NCBI GenBank assembly: GCA_907163375.1
Contig: CAJQUW010005783.1
Location: 119,114-183,113, forward strand
Origin: Prostheceraeus crozeri
Lineage: Eukaryota > Platyhelminthes > Polycladida > Euryleptidae
DNA length: 64,000 bases
Reading direction: 5' to 3'
This document shows positions 28,320 to 39,925 of the stretch, in pieces. The translations under genes and the position numbers were made by a program. The first letter of the stretch is position 1, and each line of letters begins with the position of its first letter. The notes below the pieces were generated by a model that was not told the DNA's origin, searched no databases, and was given only the letters and a program-made list of their open reading frames with translations.

Positions 28320-29595
28320 ACAATCTCGTTCAAGATCTGATTCAGCACCACTTCAACAGTTTTCTACACCAGAAGATATAGATAGAAAAATAAAGGAAGT
28401 GATGCCTCATGCAACTGTTTATAAAGAAAATTGGGCTTACAAATAGTTTAGAGAATACAACGATGCTAGAAATCAGCATATTTTACAAATTAATTCAACA
28501 GAACTTATGGCATTGAACTCCATTGAAAAGATGTCAAAAGGCAATGTCGCTTTTCTGCTGCCCCTTTTCATTAATGACATTAGGAAAAAGGACGGCTCAA
28601 AGTTTCCCGGAGAGAGTCTAAGACAATTGATTTCTTCTTTATTCCACTATTTTCACTATGAGCTTAAACGTGAATGGAACTTTTTCAAAGACGCTGAGTT
28701 CACTGAGGGAGTTCAAGCTCTAGATGCCTGCATGAAGAGTGCAACAAGGGAAGGAATCGGCCTATATAAGAAAAAAGCAAGCTGCATTTCTAAGGATACT
28801 GAAGAGAGGCTTTGGACAGACAATCACTTGGGAACAGAATCTCCTCGAAAGCGGCTAAGGACATTGATTTATTTAATTGACTTATATTTCGGACTCAGAG
28901 CCAGAAAGGAACATCGTCAATTGCGGTTTGGAAAGAATTCTCAAATCCAGCTCCTCAGTGACCCGGATTCCAGTAAAATGTTTTTACGATATACTGAAGA
29001 CTGCACCAAAACTAGAAGTGGCGGTTTACGAGACGGTGTCATCGAGGCCAAATGTGTTGACCGATTTGAAAGTGACAGTCCAAGAAACATCGTAAAAATT
29101 TACAACTTGTACATTAGTCATCGACCAAAAACAGGAAGCAATGTTCATCACTTTTATCTTCAGCCGTTAGAAAATCCCACATCAGAAAAATGGTTCAAAG
29201 ATCAAGTCGTAGGAGAAAACAAGTTGGGAGAGTATATAAAAAGTTTGTTTGCTGATGCCAATATTGAAGGTTTTTATACCAATCATTCGTTGAGGCGAAC
29301 GAAGATCTCCCGGCTATTCCAAGGAGGGGCAAAGGAGGACATCAAGAAGGAAACTGGACACAGCAGTGATTCAGGTCTTTTGGCGTAACGAGAGCTCTCT
29401 GTGACTGAAAAAAGAAGATTTCAACAACTGTGCCAAGAGGAAAGCTGTGGTGCGACTTCTTCTGTCGAGATTACCGAGGGGAAAAAGGTAGTTATAAAGA
29501 GGACCACTGAATTGTCTGATGAGGAGGAGGATGACAAATACAAGAAGAAGATATGCCTGACCACGTCTTGGGGAACAACTAAAATCGATCCATAA
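28320..29595 (+). pseudogene. Crypton/KIAA1958-like tyrosine recombinase with a stop at the catalytic Tyr codon
   Basis: One frame runs through the block, interrupted by TAG at 28444 and TAA at 29386. The middle 293 codons have the DUF3504-type core: an N-terminal helical region (FINDIRKKDGSKFPGESL), the first arginine in YFGLRARKEHRQL, then HSLRR and GHSS near the end. This matches R...HxxR...H of tyrosine recombinases. The motif GLLA is followed immediately by the TAA, where family members have the nucleophilic tyrosine; the frame then continues with a charged tail rich in Glu and Lys. The enzyme would cut and rejoin DNA in Cryptons, or bind DNA in domesticated ZMYM/KIAA1958 proteins. As it stands it is inactive or truncated. 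Confidence 0.75.
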
Positions 29596-30519
29596 CTGTT
29601 TTTGCGAGTAAATTGTTGTTATTCAAATAAGTATCAGGTCTTCGTATCATTGTTGTTTTTTTAATTTTCGAACCAACCAGAACCAACCCATGATTCAACT
29701 TTTAATCGATTAACTTACGTAAATATTTTAGGCGCATAGCGGGTATTATATTTCAAAGCACACGTGCAATTTTGGTAAAGATTTCAAAGTCTTAGAAATC
29801 GGAATTATCAGCATAATTGAATCAATAGATCATGTTGAACAATTTTCATATCTATTGTGTAACTTTACCGAGAAATAAAGATGTTTTACCTGACATGCAC
29901 TGCTAAAAAGTATTTAACAGACATAGTATGTATTAGATCTGAGAATAGATATTTACAATATTGGTCAGGCTAAATTTCTATTCAAATATTCTTGATGATC
30001 ATAGACATGTCAATCACAATCTGCCCTTGATCATCATAGCATGTCGCCAAATAAAGTTCTCTACCCAACCGTGTATGAGATTGCTTTATCATGGCATTAT
30101 AACTCGTTAGATTTATATAGTGTGCTTTGTCGAGAGCAAACACATTCTCGTATTAGCAGACGAGCTTTTCTTCAACAATTGTGAAAGGAGCTCAGAAAAG
30201 ATACCGATGAAATCGCGATGATACCATCAGATCCTGGAGTACCTCTCAACAAGAGAGTGACGACCTGTCAAGTCCATGCACTTGTACTGTCAAAAGAATC
30301 GAACAGTTAACATATGTAGACGTTGTCATCGTCCAGTCGGTGGCAAATGCCAGGCTATCGTTTCAAGTCAATGTTTTGATGAATAACTCATGACTGTAAA
30401 TACAGCTTGCTTATTAGTGAGACTTATGATGAAGTTTTGAATATTTGATTTCCATTTTTCTGGTAATACGCTTTATTCTAATACAACTTATTATTTTCTG
30501 CAATGATAAAAAAGTGAAC
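29596..30519. other. intergenic stretch with a possible short Cys-rich remnant
   Basis: Near 30255-30380 one frame reads VNICRRCHRPVGGKC and ends in a stop. It resembles a zinc-binding tail of some transposon-derived proteins, but it is too short to call. Otherwise nothing seen. Confidence 0.4.
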
Positions 30520-31495
30520 AATGCGTAATTTAAGGAATTTCAGAATCCATTATCATCACCACAGAAGCAATATCATATGAGATGATCACAGATCTCATTA
30601 TTTGAGGACTAACAAGCATCAAATCATTTTTTTTGATCAATATCATTTGATATCGTAATAGTTGACGATATTGGCGCTTGAGGGTATAAAGACCTGTATT
30701 TCATATATCTGTGCAATTTTTCAATAGCCACAAGTTTTTTCTTCAATGACTCTGTGAACAAAGAGATGTCATGAAAGGAAAATGGAAACCAACACCTTCA
30801 TCAAAACTTAGGAACATTTTATTCCTAAAATCGTCAATTGACGGGTTCAGCGTTTCTAAGTTCTAATGTTAAGATTGCTGTATTGACTCTTCACATGTCA
30901 GGGAAAGGCCATTTCTTACAAAATCATCTGTAAGTGTTGTAATTGATTTTGAAAGTCACATGTTAGGGCGAGATAGTAAACAGTTCGTTCAAACATCTGT
31001 GAACAAAGCAGAATTATTGACCTTATAGAATATCATCAATATTCAAAGCGAAATTAAGCAGAAACTTCACTTCCCACACATTGTTGATTTAAGGGATTAC
31101 ATTCACTCATTCTATTGAAATGTGACTTGCTTCGATACAACTTGCTTTAATGGGAAAGTGAAAATCTGTTGACATAAACACAGTAACTCGTCATAGAGAA
31201 AGGACCTATATTCGATGCTAGAAGACGCAGACATTTGATATGAGTTGACCTATGCCTTATAGATAGATGCACTTAATCCGTCATCAGTGTCCATATCTGC
31301 ATAAAACATGGCCGTTTACGGGCAAAAATTAACATAAAATGGCATTGTACTACTTTTGAACAAGAAAACCATTTCATTCATGAATTAAATCTCGACTACA
31401 CAATTTCAATATCCCCTTTTAATTTGTTTGAATTGCATTCATAGGAGAAACATTATTTAAGTGTCCAGATTGTCTAAGATTATATTCACGTTTCA
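30520..31495 (+). repeat. dispersed repeat A, uninterrupted copy
   Basis: About 975 bp that recur in inverse orientation at 45105-48062 (split by an insertion) and in part at 59755-59935. Shared phrases include the region around ACATGTTAGGGCGAGATAGT and the block around GCAAAAATTAACATAAAATG. No coding capacity and no clear terminal repeats. Probably a non-autonomous transposable element. Confidence 0.85.
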
Positions 31496-31527
31496 TAATA
31501 ATACCATGCAGTCAAAAACATCATGAC

Positions 31528-31860
31528 TCAAAGGACTTGCTCTGTACTCACCATGCAATGTTTGTGATGAAAGTGATACGTTTGCTGTGGTCTTGAATTG
31601 GGATCTCTAAATGCAGTAGGCAAGCAGACTGTTTTTGCGTAACCTCCATCTCCGAGTAACATTCTATCAATACGTCTGTACGCAAAACCCTGTCCAATTT
31701 TACTTTCTGTAAAGATTCGAGAGTCATGTGCAGGAACTGGCCATTTGATAGCAATGTTTGTGAACTTTCTGTCTGTAGTGCATATAGCCTGAATATTTAT
31801 GGAGTTCTCATTCTTGCGATTCACATCGGCAAATTCATAGACAGCACAGTGTTAAAGGAA
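31528..31860 (-). pseudogene. PIF/Harbinger transposase fragment
   Basis: Read on the minus strand: VNRKNENSINIQAI, then KFTNIAIKWPVPAHDSRIF, then LLGDGGYAKTVC, then a His-containing stretch before STEQ. This matches the DDE_Tnp_4 core of HARBI1-like transposases, with the first D in HDSRIF, the second in GDGGY and a candidate third acid in STEQ. The protein is cut at both ends: a stop lies about 15 codons upstream of VNRKN, and another follows the third acid. The fragment lacks the DNA-binding partner and ends of an autonomous element. Confidence 0.75.
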
Positions 31861-33180
31861 GGCATCAATAATATTTGTATTTCTGTAATAGGTAGATTGG
31901 ATTTCTCTTCATAAACCAACGACATCTCATATCACGTTCAATCTGAAATGCAAACATCGATCTTTGCATCTATCTAAAGAGATATCTTTGCATCTATGAA
32001 TCAAATATGTGATGCTATCGACACCTGTTCATCCGATTGTCATCTGAATTCTCCATGATCAATTTCAATTTACTCTCATTTCAAGTTTAGCTTTGTTGAT
32101 GCCATGTGGTGGATAACTGCGATTGTGTTCAGACTGTGGTGGATTCCTTTCTGTCCGAGGAAAAATATGAATGTTTACTTTTAAAATGTTCACAAAATAC
32201 AATATTTACATTGACTTTGGCAATTTTCAATGCTTTATCGGGATTTACATGGTAATTTGGAAGGTTTGCATTGGACTGATTCGTGCTGCATTTCAAATTT
32301 AGACTTTGCTTTCTAGTAATTTTCGTTATTCATTTTCATGACGATTCAACGGCCTTACATCCAATGACCTTAAAAGTTTAAAGTTTTTCATGTGATAAAT
32401 TCGTGCAGATTTTTGAAGCACCTTTCCCTGTTACTTCTTAAATCTAGTTGTGTTTTGTCATCATAGACATGACAGTTTACGAAGCACACATTTTGAATTA
32501 TATGAGGTCCTTTTTGCAGGTTATAGACCTACTTGCGTCATAAATGTGACAGTTCCAATAAACGCACGCATGCATAATAGGCAAATACGCATTCCAAAAT
32601 GAAAGGTTACAACCAAAGTGTTTAAATATGTTAAGTGTGCAATCAACTCATTTCTCTAATGTATTTTTTTGGCGACATGTCCGCCATCTTTTTTCGCCAA
32701 GATGATTTTCAGAAATTCACATTTACCAATTTCAAAAAGTTGCTGTGGCTAAAATTGATGGCAACAACTCAATTTTCCAATTGATTCCTACCCAAAATTC
32801 ATTAGGCTTCTCATATTTCATGCCAATTTTGCTGATGGACGTGTCATTTCTGAATGGTATGGTTTTACAGATGAAACAGTGGAGAAATTGCTTCATTTTG
32901 CGCTTAGATATTGTTTATCTACATATTTAAGATTGCATCTAATACAAATATTTCCTGGAAAGAGAAGAAAGGAATCCTTGCTTGCTTTTTTAGTAACATT
33001 TTTTGCCTATGATGGATGTGCTACGTTTCACATCACAGTGAAGGTCAACTCTGCGTGGTTGAAGCACGTTACCCTTGTGTGAGTCCTAAAACATCACAGC
33101 ATGCCCTTATTTTAGCGATGTCTTAAGTCACTGTGCCCAGAGTAACCAGAGTAACCAGCTGTTGGAAATTCCACCGTCAT
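31861..33180. other. intergenic stretch, nothing recognised
   Basis: AT-rich. Frames near 32745-33082 carry no motif. A short direct repeat GAGTAACCAGAGTAACCAG occurs near 33141. Confidence 0.5.
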
Positions 33181-33232
33181 CATGAGAATTGAACGAGATG
33201 CTCCCACACAAATAACTCGACGTTTACACTTG

Positions 33233-33350
33233 TGACGTCATACTGAATCGTTGTCTGACTGTTGTTATTAAAGAGTATAGCAGACAGCGACAGACAATGA
33301 CTCAGTGAGACTGTGAGAACGACAGGCTGAATGGCGCATGGTGTTATAAA
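33233..33350 (+). promoter_or_regulatory. candidate promoter: CRE and TATA box
   Basis: A perfect CRE, TGACGTCA, lies at 33233-33240 and a TATAAA at 33345-33350. They precede a short exon-like block with a start codon. The TATA is only 35 bases from the ATG, leaving a very short leader, so this is provisional. Confidence 0.4.
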
Positions 33351-33384
33351 TTTTGCTGTGGAAGAATCATTCTGACCGCGTAAA

Positions 33385-33394
33385 ATGGCGTCTG
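33385..33394 (+). CDS. candidate first coding exon (ATG GCG TCT G)
   Basis: An ATG in good context (AAAATGGCG) is followed after 10 bases by a consensus donor, GTAAGT. The similarity to copy A starts at this donor. Joining it in phase 1 to the exon-like blocks near 36462 gives an open frame beginning M-A-S-V-I-C. This is inference from splice signals and phase only; no transcript evidence is available. Confidence 0.35.
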
Positions 33395-35297
33395 GTAAGT
33401 TGTTGTTAATGATAGTAGGTTCATCCAACTTAAATCGTCAAATTTGCGCAACACCTAGTGAAAGGTCACTGCATATAATATAGTTGATATCTCATGAATA
33501 CGGTTCTACATTTCAGTTAGCAAGAGTATAACTTTTTAATGCCAATTCATTTATGTTCAACTGCATAGTCCACTAAAACTCATTTATGACAAGGTTCGTT
33601 GCTGACGTACATCCCATTCATCTAGTGGTTGATCTAGTATAAAAAATTATGACACATTCAACTGGATCAGTAAGTCGGTCAAATTTTTGGCATATAATGA
33701 AACTAAAAGCAATCACCATAAATGCAGACATTGCGTTAATTTTCACCACGTGAACTATACATGAGCAACTAAATAAATTTCGCAAAAATGATCCGGTTCA
33801 ACCCAGTTTACCACATGAATGTCATAAGAATAGCTTCTTCAAAGTTGCGACGTTGAATAGTGACCGTTCTTTAAGAACAGTTTCAGTAGGCCTATTTAAG
33901 AAAAAGGAATGGCAGCTGACGAAAGGTGGTGCATTATGGGAGTTAGTACTTTCATTTTAAGAAAATAAGCGGTTCTGCAGCCCAATTCAATCAGCTAATA
34001 TAAAGTTGAATTTGTATTACAAATTCATGACCTGATTTGATGATGATTGATCAGACATTAAATGACGTATTATTCGCACGCAATGTTGCGTGTAAATAAC
34101 CGAATAACTGAGGCCCAGTTATTCCCCCGTGAAAGTGTGTACCAACAGCCGAAACTATGCATGGAGGTTATTTAGACGAGACAATTCGTCGAAATACGAA
34201 TTATTTTGAATGGTTAAATTTTTGTATGACATCATGATTACTGCCAAATATTCTGCAAAATATTTTTTAGCAATGATCGCTAGAAGCACCTACTTCTTAG
34301 AAGTGGATATCTGTTGAACAAGTTACCCATGATTCATTCACAGTAGGGCTATCTTATTCATATAGTACAGCTTGCCCTAATCGAATTCACCGGAAATTTC
34401 AGAGTTATGTATTTTGCACATCATTATCTGCTGAATCTGTCTCTTTAGCAATTATACAGCCTTCAATTTTAAATAAAATCGGTATGTTTGAGAACATTTT
34501 TTTGGCATATCAGAAGATACAAATTGATGACCTTATATAATCTCTGTGAGTAGTCATATTCAAAAATTTCAAGCGGGCATTGATTACCTTGCTTCGTAGT
34601 TCGGGTGATGCTTTTTGACATCAGGTAAAATAGAACGAATCAGACACTGATGGTGCGAAATCTATTTATCTGCTCAATGATGGACACTACAACATGATGA
34701 TTTATGTCAGTGATTATTAATGTAGGTCTATACATACGTATATGCACTTGTATCATAGGTTAGTGGGTATTAATGTAGGCCTACAGATAGACAACGTTAA
34801 GTTCCACAACACACCAAAAAAATTACAGACGTGCATATCTAGTTGACTTCATCATAATTTATTGTACTATATCGATCGTCAAGTTAATCGTCCACCTATC
34901 ATAGCGAATCTAACATATACTTGTAATGACGTTGTTCGCTATTGCTTGTTATTTTATTTTTTATCTAAACTTATGGCCGAAGCTTAATAATCAACTTATT
35001 ATTAATTTAGAAAAGGTCTTCCTTCAACCAAAAAATATACTATATGAACTGCAAGTTTACAAAATAACCACCATACATCTTATTTTGTGTACAGTATACA
35101 TTCATAAAATAAAGCATGCGTGTGTGCTAGGATGAAACAAAGATTTCTCATAAAGCAGAAAAATAGCAAGTGAAAAATATGAAGCCTTAAAATACTATTT
35201 TAAATTCTTCATTATGAGTGCCTACAAATCATCAAAATGTAAAGTTAACGCACTAATCTAAATGGATCGTTTCCTACAATCTGATGCAATACATAAG

Positions 35298-35860
35298 TTT
35301 TTTTGGTACTTATGGGTTATCTCTCCCAAATTTATTTATAATCTGCAAGAATCGTCACCAAACTTCGAATACACGTACTTAAACATATTTTCTACCCACA
35401 TGCAAAATTCTATGCAGATCGGCATGTACTTCTTGCATTAGAGACGATAACGTAAAGTGTAGCGATGTCAACAGCTTGATCTAACTTCGTCTGTTCGACG
35501 CATCATTGCTACTCGTGTATGCATTGTTCTCTCTATTTCTTCGTCTCATTCACTGCCATTTGAGGGATGTGGCGCGGTCATCATCGCTTCACGAGTTGTA
35601 GAGAAATGACTTTGTTGACCTCAAGAGCCTTCTGCTCAGACGTTGAGGTCACTGACAACTCAGATGAAGCTGCCGGCATCGCTGCACTTCAAGTTATCGC
35701 TTCTAATTCAAAAAGAACATATCCGATTTGCCAAAATTTGGTATGTGGCTAGAGATATCCTCACCTACGTGTGTTTAAAGTTTTGTGACGATTGATTCAT
35801 TTCTATGACTTTTGGACAAATTTGAAAACGTTGGGGATAACCCATAAGTACCGTTTTTTA
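35298..35860. mobile_element. MITE-like inverted-repeat element in copy B
   Basis: The arms share a perfect 17-bp GGTACTTATGGGTTATC and its complement, with looser matching outward to T-rich ends and inward to an AAATTT. The arms are about 485 bp apart. A 61-codon frame inside has no recognisable motif. The target duplication is not clear. Confidence 0.6.
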
Positions 35861-36403
35861 TTTGTGTTCTGCATTTGTGACATGAGTCTCATTCGCCTGA
35901 CGATGACAGTCTGTGCCGTTCGAAAGGTATCGCCTAAATAGACATTTTTACCGAAATATCACGGTTTTCTTCCGTCAAATAGAAAATAATCAATCAAGTC
36001 GATTATTTGGCGAAAAAATGGAAGTATTTATTTCTAGTCCTGGCACTCGTTGAATGAAGAATGTAAGTGTTAATTTCAGGTTAGATGGGAGTGAGACCGC
36101 AACTAGTCAACCAACTGAAGTAAAGTGATTGTATATGTAGTTAGCACCAGTTAGCAACAACAATATGTTTAGGATAAAATTATACACTGTTGAATGTAGG
36201 ATTGGAAACTTATTACGCCGCCGCACTAGTTAAGTGTTTATTAACAAAGGAGAAACGTTGGTTTCTCGTATATAACTTTATAATATAAATTTCGTTGGAA
36301 GACCTTTTGTGAACTGATACAGCCTATAATATTCTAACCGATAAAATCAAATCTACGTTTGCCTAATTCAAGTGTCCGATGTCCCAAATGCTTTAACTTG
36401 CTT

Positions 36404-37048
36404 CTGAATGTTTCGTGTTGATTTCCTTTTTTTCTGTTGTGAATATAGTTTTATTTTTCAGTGATTTGCTGGAAGCCGAGGAACTATTGTGTTAATTGCT
36501 CAATAAATTCAAATGCAATTAATACAAAGTATCTGCAGCTTAAGGCAGGAGCATCATTCATCATCTGAATGTTTCTTGTTGCTTTCCATTTTTCTGTTGT
36601 GAATATAGTTTTATTTTTCAGCGATTTGCCGCAAGCCGAGGAACTATTGTGTTAATTGTTCAATAAATTCAAATGCAATTAATACAAAGTATCTGCAGCT
36701 TAAGGCAGGAGCATCATTCATCATCTGAATGTTTCTTGTTGCTTTCCATTTTTCTGTTGTGAATATAGTTTTATTTTTCAGTGATTTGCTGGAAGCCGAG
36801 GAACTATTGTGTTAATTGTTCAATAAATTCAAATGCAATTAATACAAAGTATCTGCAGCTTAAGGCAGGAGCATCATTCATCATCTGAATGTTTCTTGTT
36901 GCTTTCCATTTTTCTGTTGTGAATATAGTTTTATTTTTCAGTGATTTGCCGGAAGCCGAGGAACTATTGTGTTAATTGCTTAATAAATTCAAATGCAATT
37001 AATACAAAGTATCTGCCTGCAGCTTAAGGCAGGAGCATCATTCATCAT
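36404..37048 (+). repeat. four tandem copies of a 160-bp unit containing acceptor plus exon-like block
   Basis: Unit starts fall at about 36404, 36565, 36725 and 36885, with period 160-161; the last is slightly longer because of a CTGC insertion. Each unit has a pyrimidine tract, TTTTTCAG acceptor (exon starts at 36462, 36622, 36782 and 36942), an open block in the same phase, and AATAAA inside it. The copies differ mainly in one codon (TGG, CGC, TGG or CGG). Copy A has the block only once, so the expansion is specific to copy B. Confidence 0.9.
36462..36567 (+). CDS. exon-like block, first of four in copy B
   Basis: In the phase set by a preceding G it reads VICWKPRNYCVNCS and stays open to a TGA. 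Cysteines and the KPRNYC core are shared with copy A. The other three blocks start at 36622, 36782 and 36942. The family is unknown and the length too short to infer function. The AATAAA within it could also serve as a polyadenylation signal, so an untranslated terminal exon is an alternative. Confidence 0.42.
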
Positions 37049-37640
37049 CTGAATTTTTTCTTATTTGCATCAGACCGATCACTAACTAACTATCAATCAT
37101 TTAAGTGATATATCGATGCTTTAGTGATCATTTTAGTGAATCGAAATCTAAAACTGATCAATGAATGTATGCACAACTGGTTCTCAACAAGAAGATGAAG
37201 TATTTGTAGATTCGGGATAAAGATTACAATATGTTCAGTGGGCAAAAGTTGGCAAATGCATCAATATAGGAAAACAATCATATGGCGCCCACATCAATGC
37301 GTAGATAAATGAGTGGTTTACAGTCGTCTATTAAATACCTTGACAATCGATTAATTTCTATGCCAAATCAACGCTGACTTTCTAACCATAGAAATGGTTC
37401 TTCATCTATATTTTTGTCTTCCAAACATCTACGGATAACTATGTAATTTTTCGCTGATTCATAGTTTTGACATAGCTATTCTGTCCCTTGCATTTAATAT
37501 TTCAATACTCTTCTGTTATCGATTGAGATATCATATAAAACTGCTTATAAGAGCTGGCGAAAAAGTAATATCATAGATGTCCCCACAAATCATGCTTTGA
37601 TTGCATACTTCTATTATATACTTACTTTGGTTACAACGGG

Positions 37641-38689
37641 AATATTGCGTAATAACTTGATAAGTGGTTACTCAACAACAGCCTAGTGACCTGTGCCGTA
37701 ACGCTCTGATATCTTGATTGTTCTAAAATATCATCCAAATAAAGGATATTAAAATTTTGATAAAAACTTAATTTTCAGAGGTGCTAGCAATAATGGGAAA
37801 TAGACTTTATATTTTTGACCATCCAAGAAAATCCGAAAATCTTTACACAATGAAAGAGATATCGGGGAAGTTCACTCTGTCAGCCAATTTTCATTAAAAA
37901 ATACTGTCGTCTCTATGTTGAGACTCTGCATCACATTCAATTGTGTTTTGGGAGGACTACTAGTCAAAACTATCCACTTAAGAAAATGGCATACATATCA
38001 AAATAACTTATGAAACATCAGGATTCTCTTTGTATAATGTTTATGAAAATTGAATTACAACTTCCGAATTTTGCAATCTAAAATAATATGTTGATTTAAG
38101 GCCTTTTGTCAACAAAGATCGCTCTTGTGTTGCTTGATCCTTATGACAAGTGCAACCCTCTTGAATTGAGAATGACCGTGAAATGCTTTATCTGCAACAT
38201 TGATGCCTTCGTTTTGTCATAGTAGGCATATTCTGCTGTAAATTCATGAAAGTATTTTTCGAGGGATATGGTTGTCATTTGATGCACATGCGGTCGTCAC
38301 TTCGAGATCGATGTGGAATGTAATAAATTTAGAAATATCATCCATGTATGACTATCGTTAACTTTCCCCTCATATTCAATCTCTGCAAACGATTATGAAA
38401 TAGTGAAATCGTGATGTGATGAAAGGCATCTTTTGGATAAATGACAATTTCGCAATTCACATGATTAACAATTGTGTGCATGGTGGATAACAGTTCTTAC
38501 ATTTTGAAATTTCCAGTTTTAATTAAGTTAAACTTTGAAACTTCACATTTTTATGACCTTACTGTATTTATCAGCCGGTTTGAAATAGCAAATAATTCAT
38601 CATATTTTTTAACTGTTATAATGTTAATGGAAAATAAATTTGGAGATATCAGACTTTTCAGCCGAGATCGAAGCTTTGAATAAGATCTC
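37641..38689. other. intergenic stretch, nothing recognised
   Basis: AT-rich; no repeats or coding motifs seen. Confidence 0.5.
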
Positions 38690-39010
38690 AACTTTTCGTT
38701 GAAGACTTCCAGGAACTTGCATTATATTGCAGCTCATGAACTTCCCTAGATCATCAACTTCATTTCCGCTTAATTATGATGATTGCTAGCAAATATTCAT
38801 TCCTTTGATACCAAATTTGTTTCACACTACTTATAAAGGGGACGTCATTTCAGTAGTATATAAATACAGCAATAATTTGAAAAATTTTAGCTTTTTAAAA
38901 ACTGCTCAAATAATTTTTTGGACAACAGGAACGCAATCTTCGCAAAAAACTGAATCTTTTGTTATGAAATTTTCACTGCATACAGATACTTGATTGAAGC
39001 GACACTCTGC
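38690..39010 (+). repeat. dispersed repeat C, copy 1
   Basis: Matches 52985-53305 in the same orientation, including the phrase around TAGCTTTTTAAAA and ATAATTTTTTGGAC. Non-coding; element type unknown. Confidence 0.8.
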
Positions 39011-39872
39011 CTATATATACTTACTCTATGAGTTATTGTTTTTGAATCCTTTCAAAACGTTGATTATGAACAAACTCAGAAGTTATTGCTTTCATTACCA
39101 TTAATATTTTCGTATTCAAAACTACTGAATATGATGAATAGTTTCTTGCTGCTCGATAAATGAATGATCTTTTTGTAGATTATTGATATTATGCTTAAGA
39201 CGGTGCACATACATGTACATAAATGAAAGTCAAAACAAATGTAAAATAATAGGTCTACATATGACAAAACGTGATTGAAAAACAAAATTTGAATTATGTG
39301 ACAGAATAAATTATTTGATGGTTCAATGTTTAATAGTACACAGAAGATATAGGCCCACCCATTTGCTAATTCTTGCTCTGATGTCTGTATAAAGTGCTGG
39401 ATTATATATTCTACTAGGAAATATTGGGTAGTAATTTCAACTGGCTGAAGTTAGAGTACCTATTTCCATTTACCTCGCCGACATTGTTTTTCCTTATATT
39501 CTTGATTTACCCTAACATTTATCAAGCACGCATTATAAAAAGCATATAGAATCAAAATAGAATAGTAGAAGAAATGTCATTTACAGGACTGTCCCGATTA
39601 TTCGCCAAAAGATAGCCTGTACCGATGTTGTCCCGCTGTTTTGCCCTCGAAATTTTTGAAATGTAGTTGTCCCAAATCTTTGCATTTTGAAATTTGGATA
39701 CTGTCTTTGTAGCCGAAGTTAGGTGCAGCGGTCAGAATCCCTTATATACACTGTAGTCACGTACATAGGCCTCATGTCTTCTTTTGAAATACTGTTTGCA
39801 GTGATGTAAAATATATATTCGATTTCTTTCTTGGGAAAAATGAATGCAACAACATCAAGAAACGCTCTATTT
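39011..39872. other. intergenic stretch, nothing recognised
   Basis: No motif seen. It ends at the GTACAAAC target site of the next element. Confidence 0.5.
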
Positions 39873-39925
39873 GTACAAACCAGGGATGTGGAGTCCTATC
39901 ATTTTGATAGGACTCCGACTCCGGG

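Larger units (their letters stand above)
33395..37632 (+). repeat. diverged segmental duplicate, copy B
   Basis: Collinear with 22335-26095. It differs by a 570-bp inverted-repeat insertion, other unaligned sequence between about 35105 and 36230, and a fourfold tandem expansion of the exon-like block. Confidence 0.88.

Noticed and set aside
30255..30385. Cys-rich frame VNICRRCHRPVGGKC as a separate zinc-finger gene
   Set aside because: About 40 codons, stop-bounded, without splice signals; kept only as a hint within a finding.
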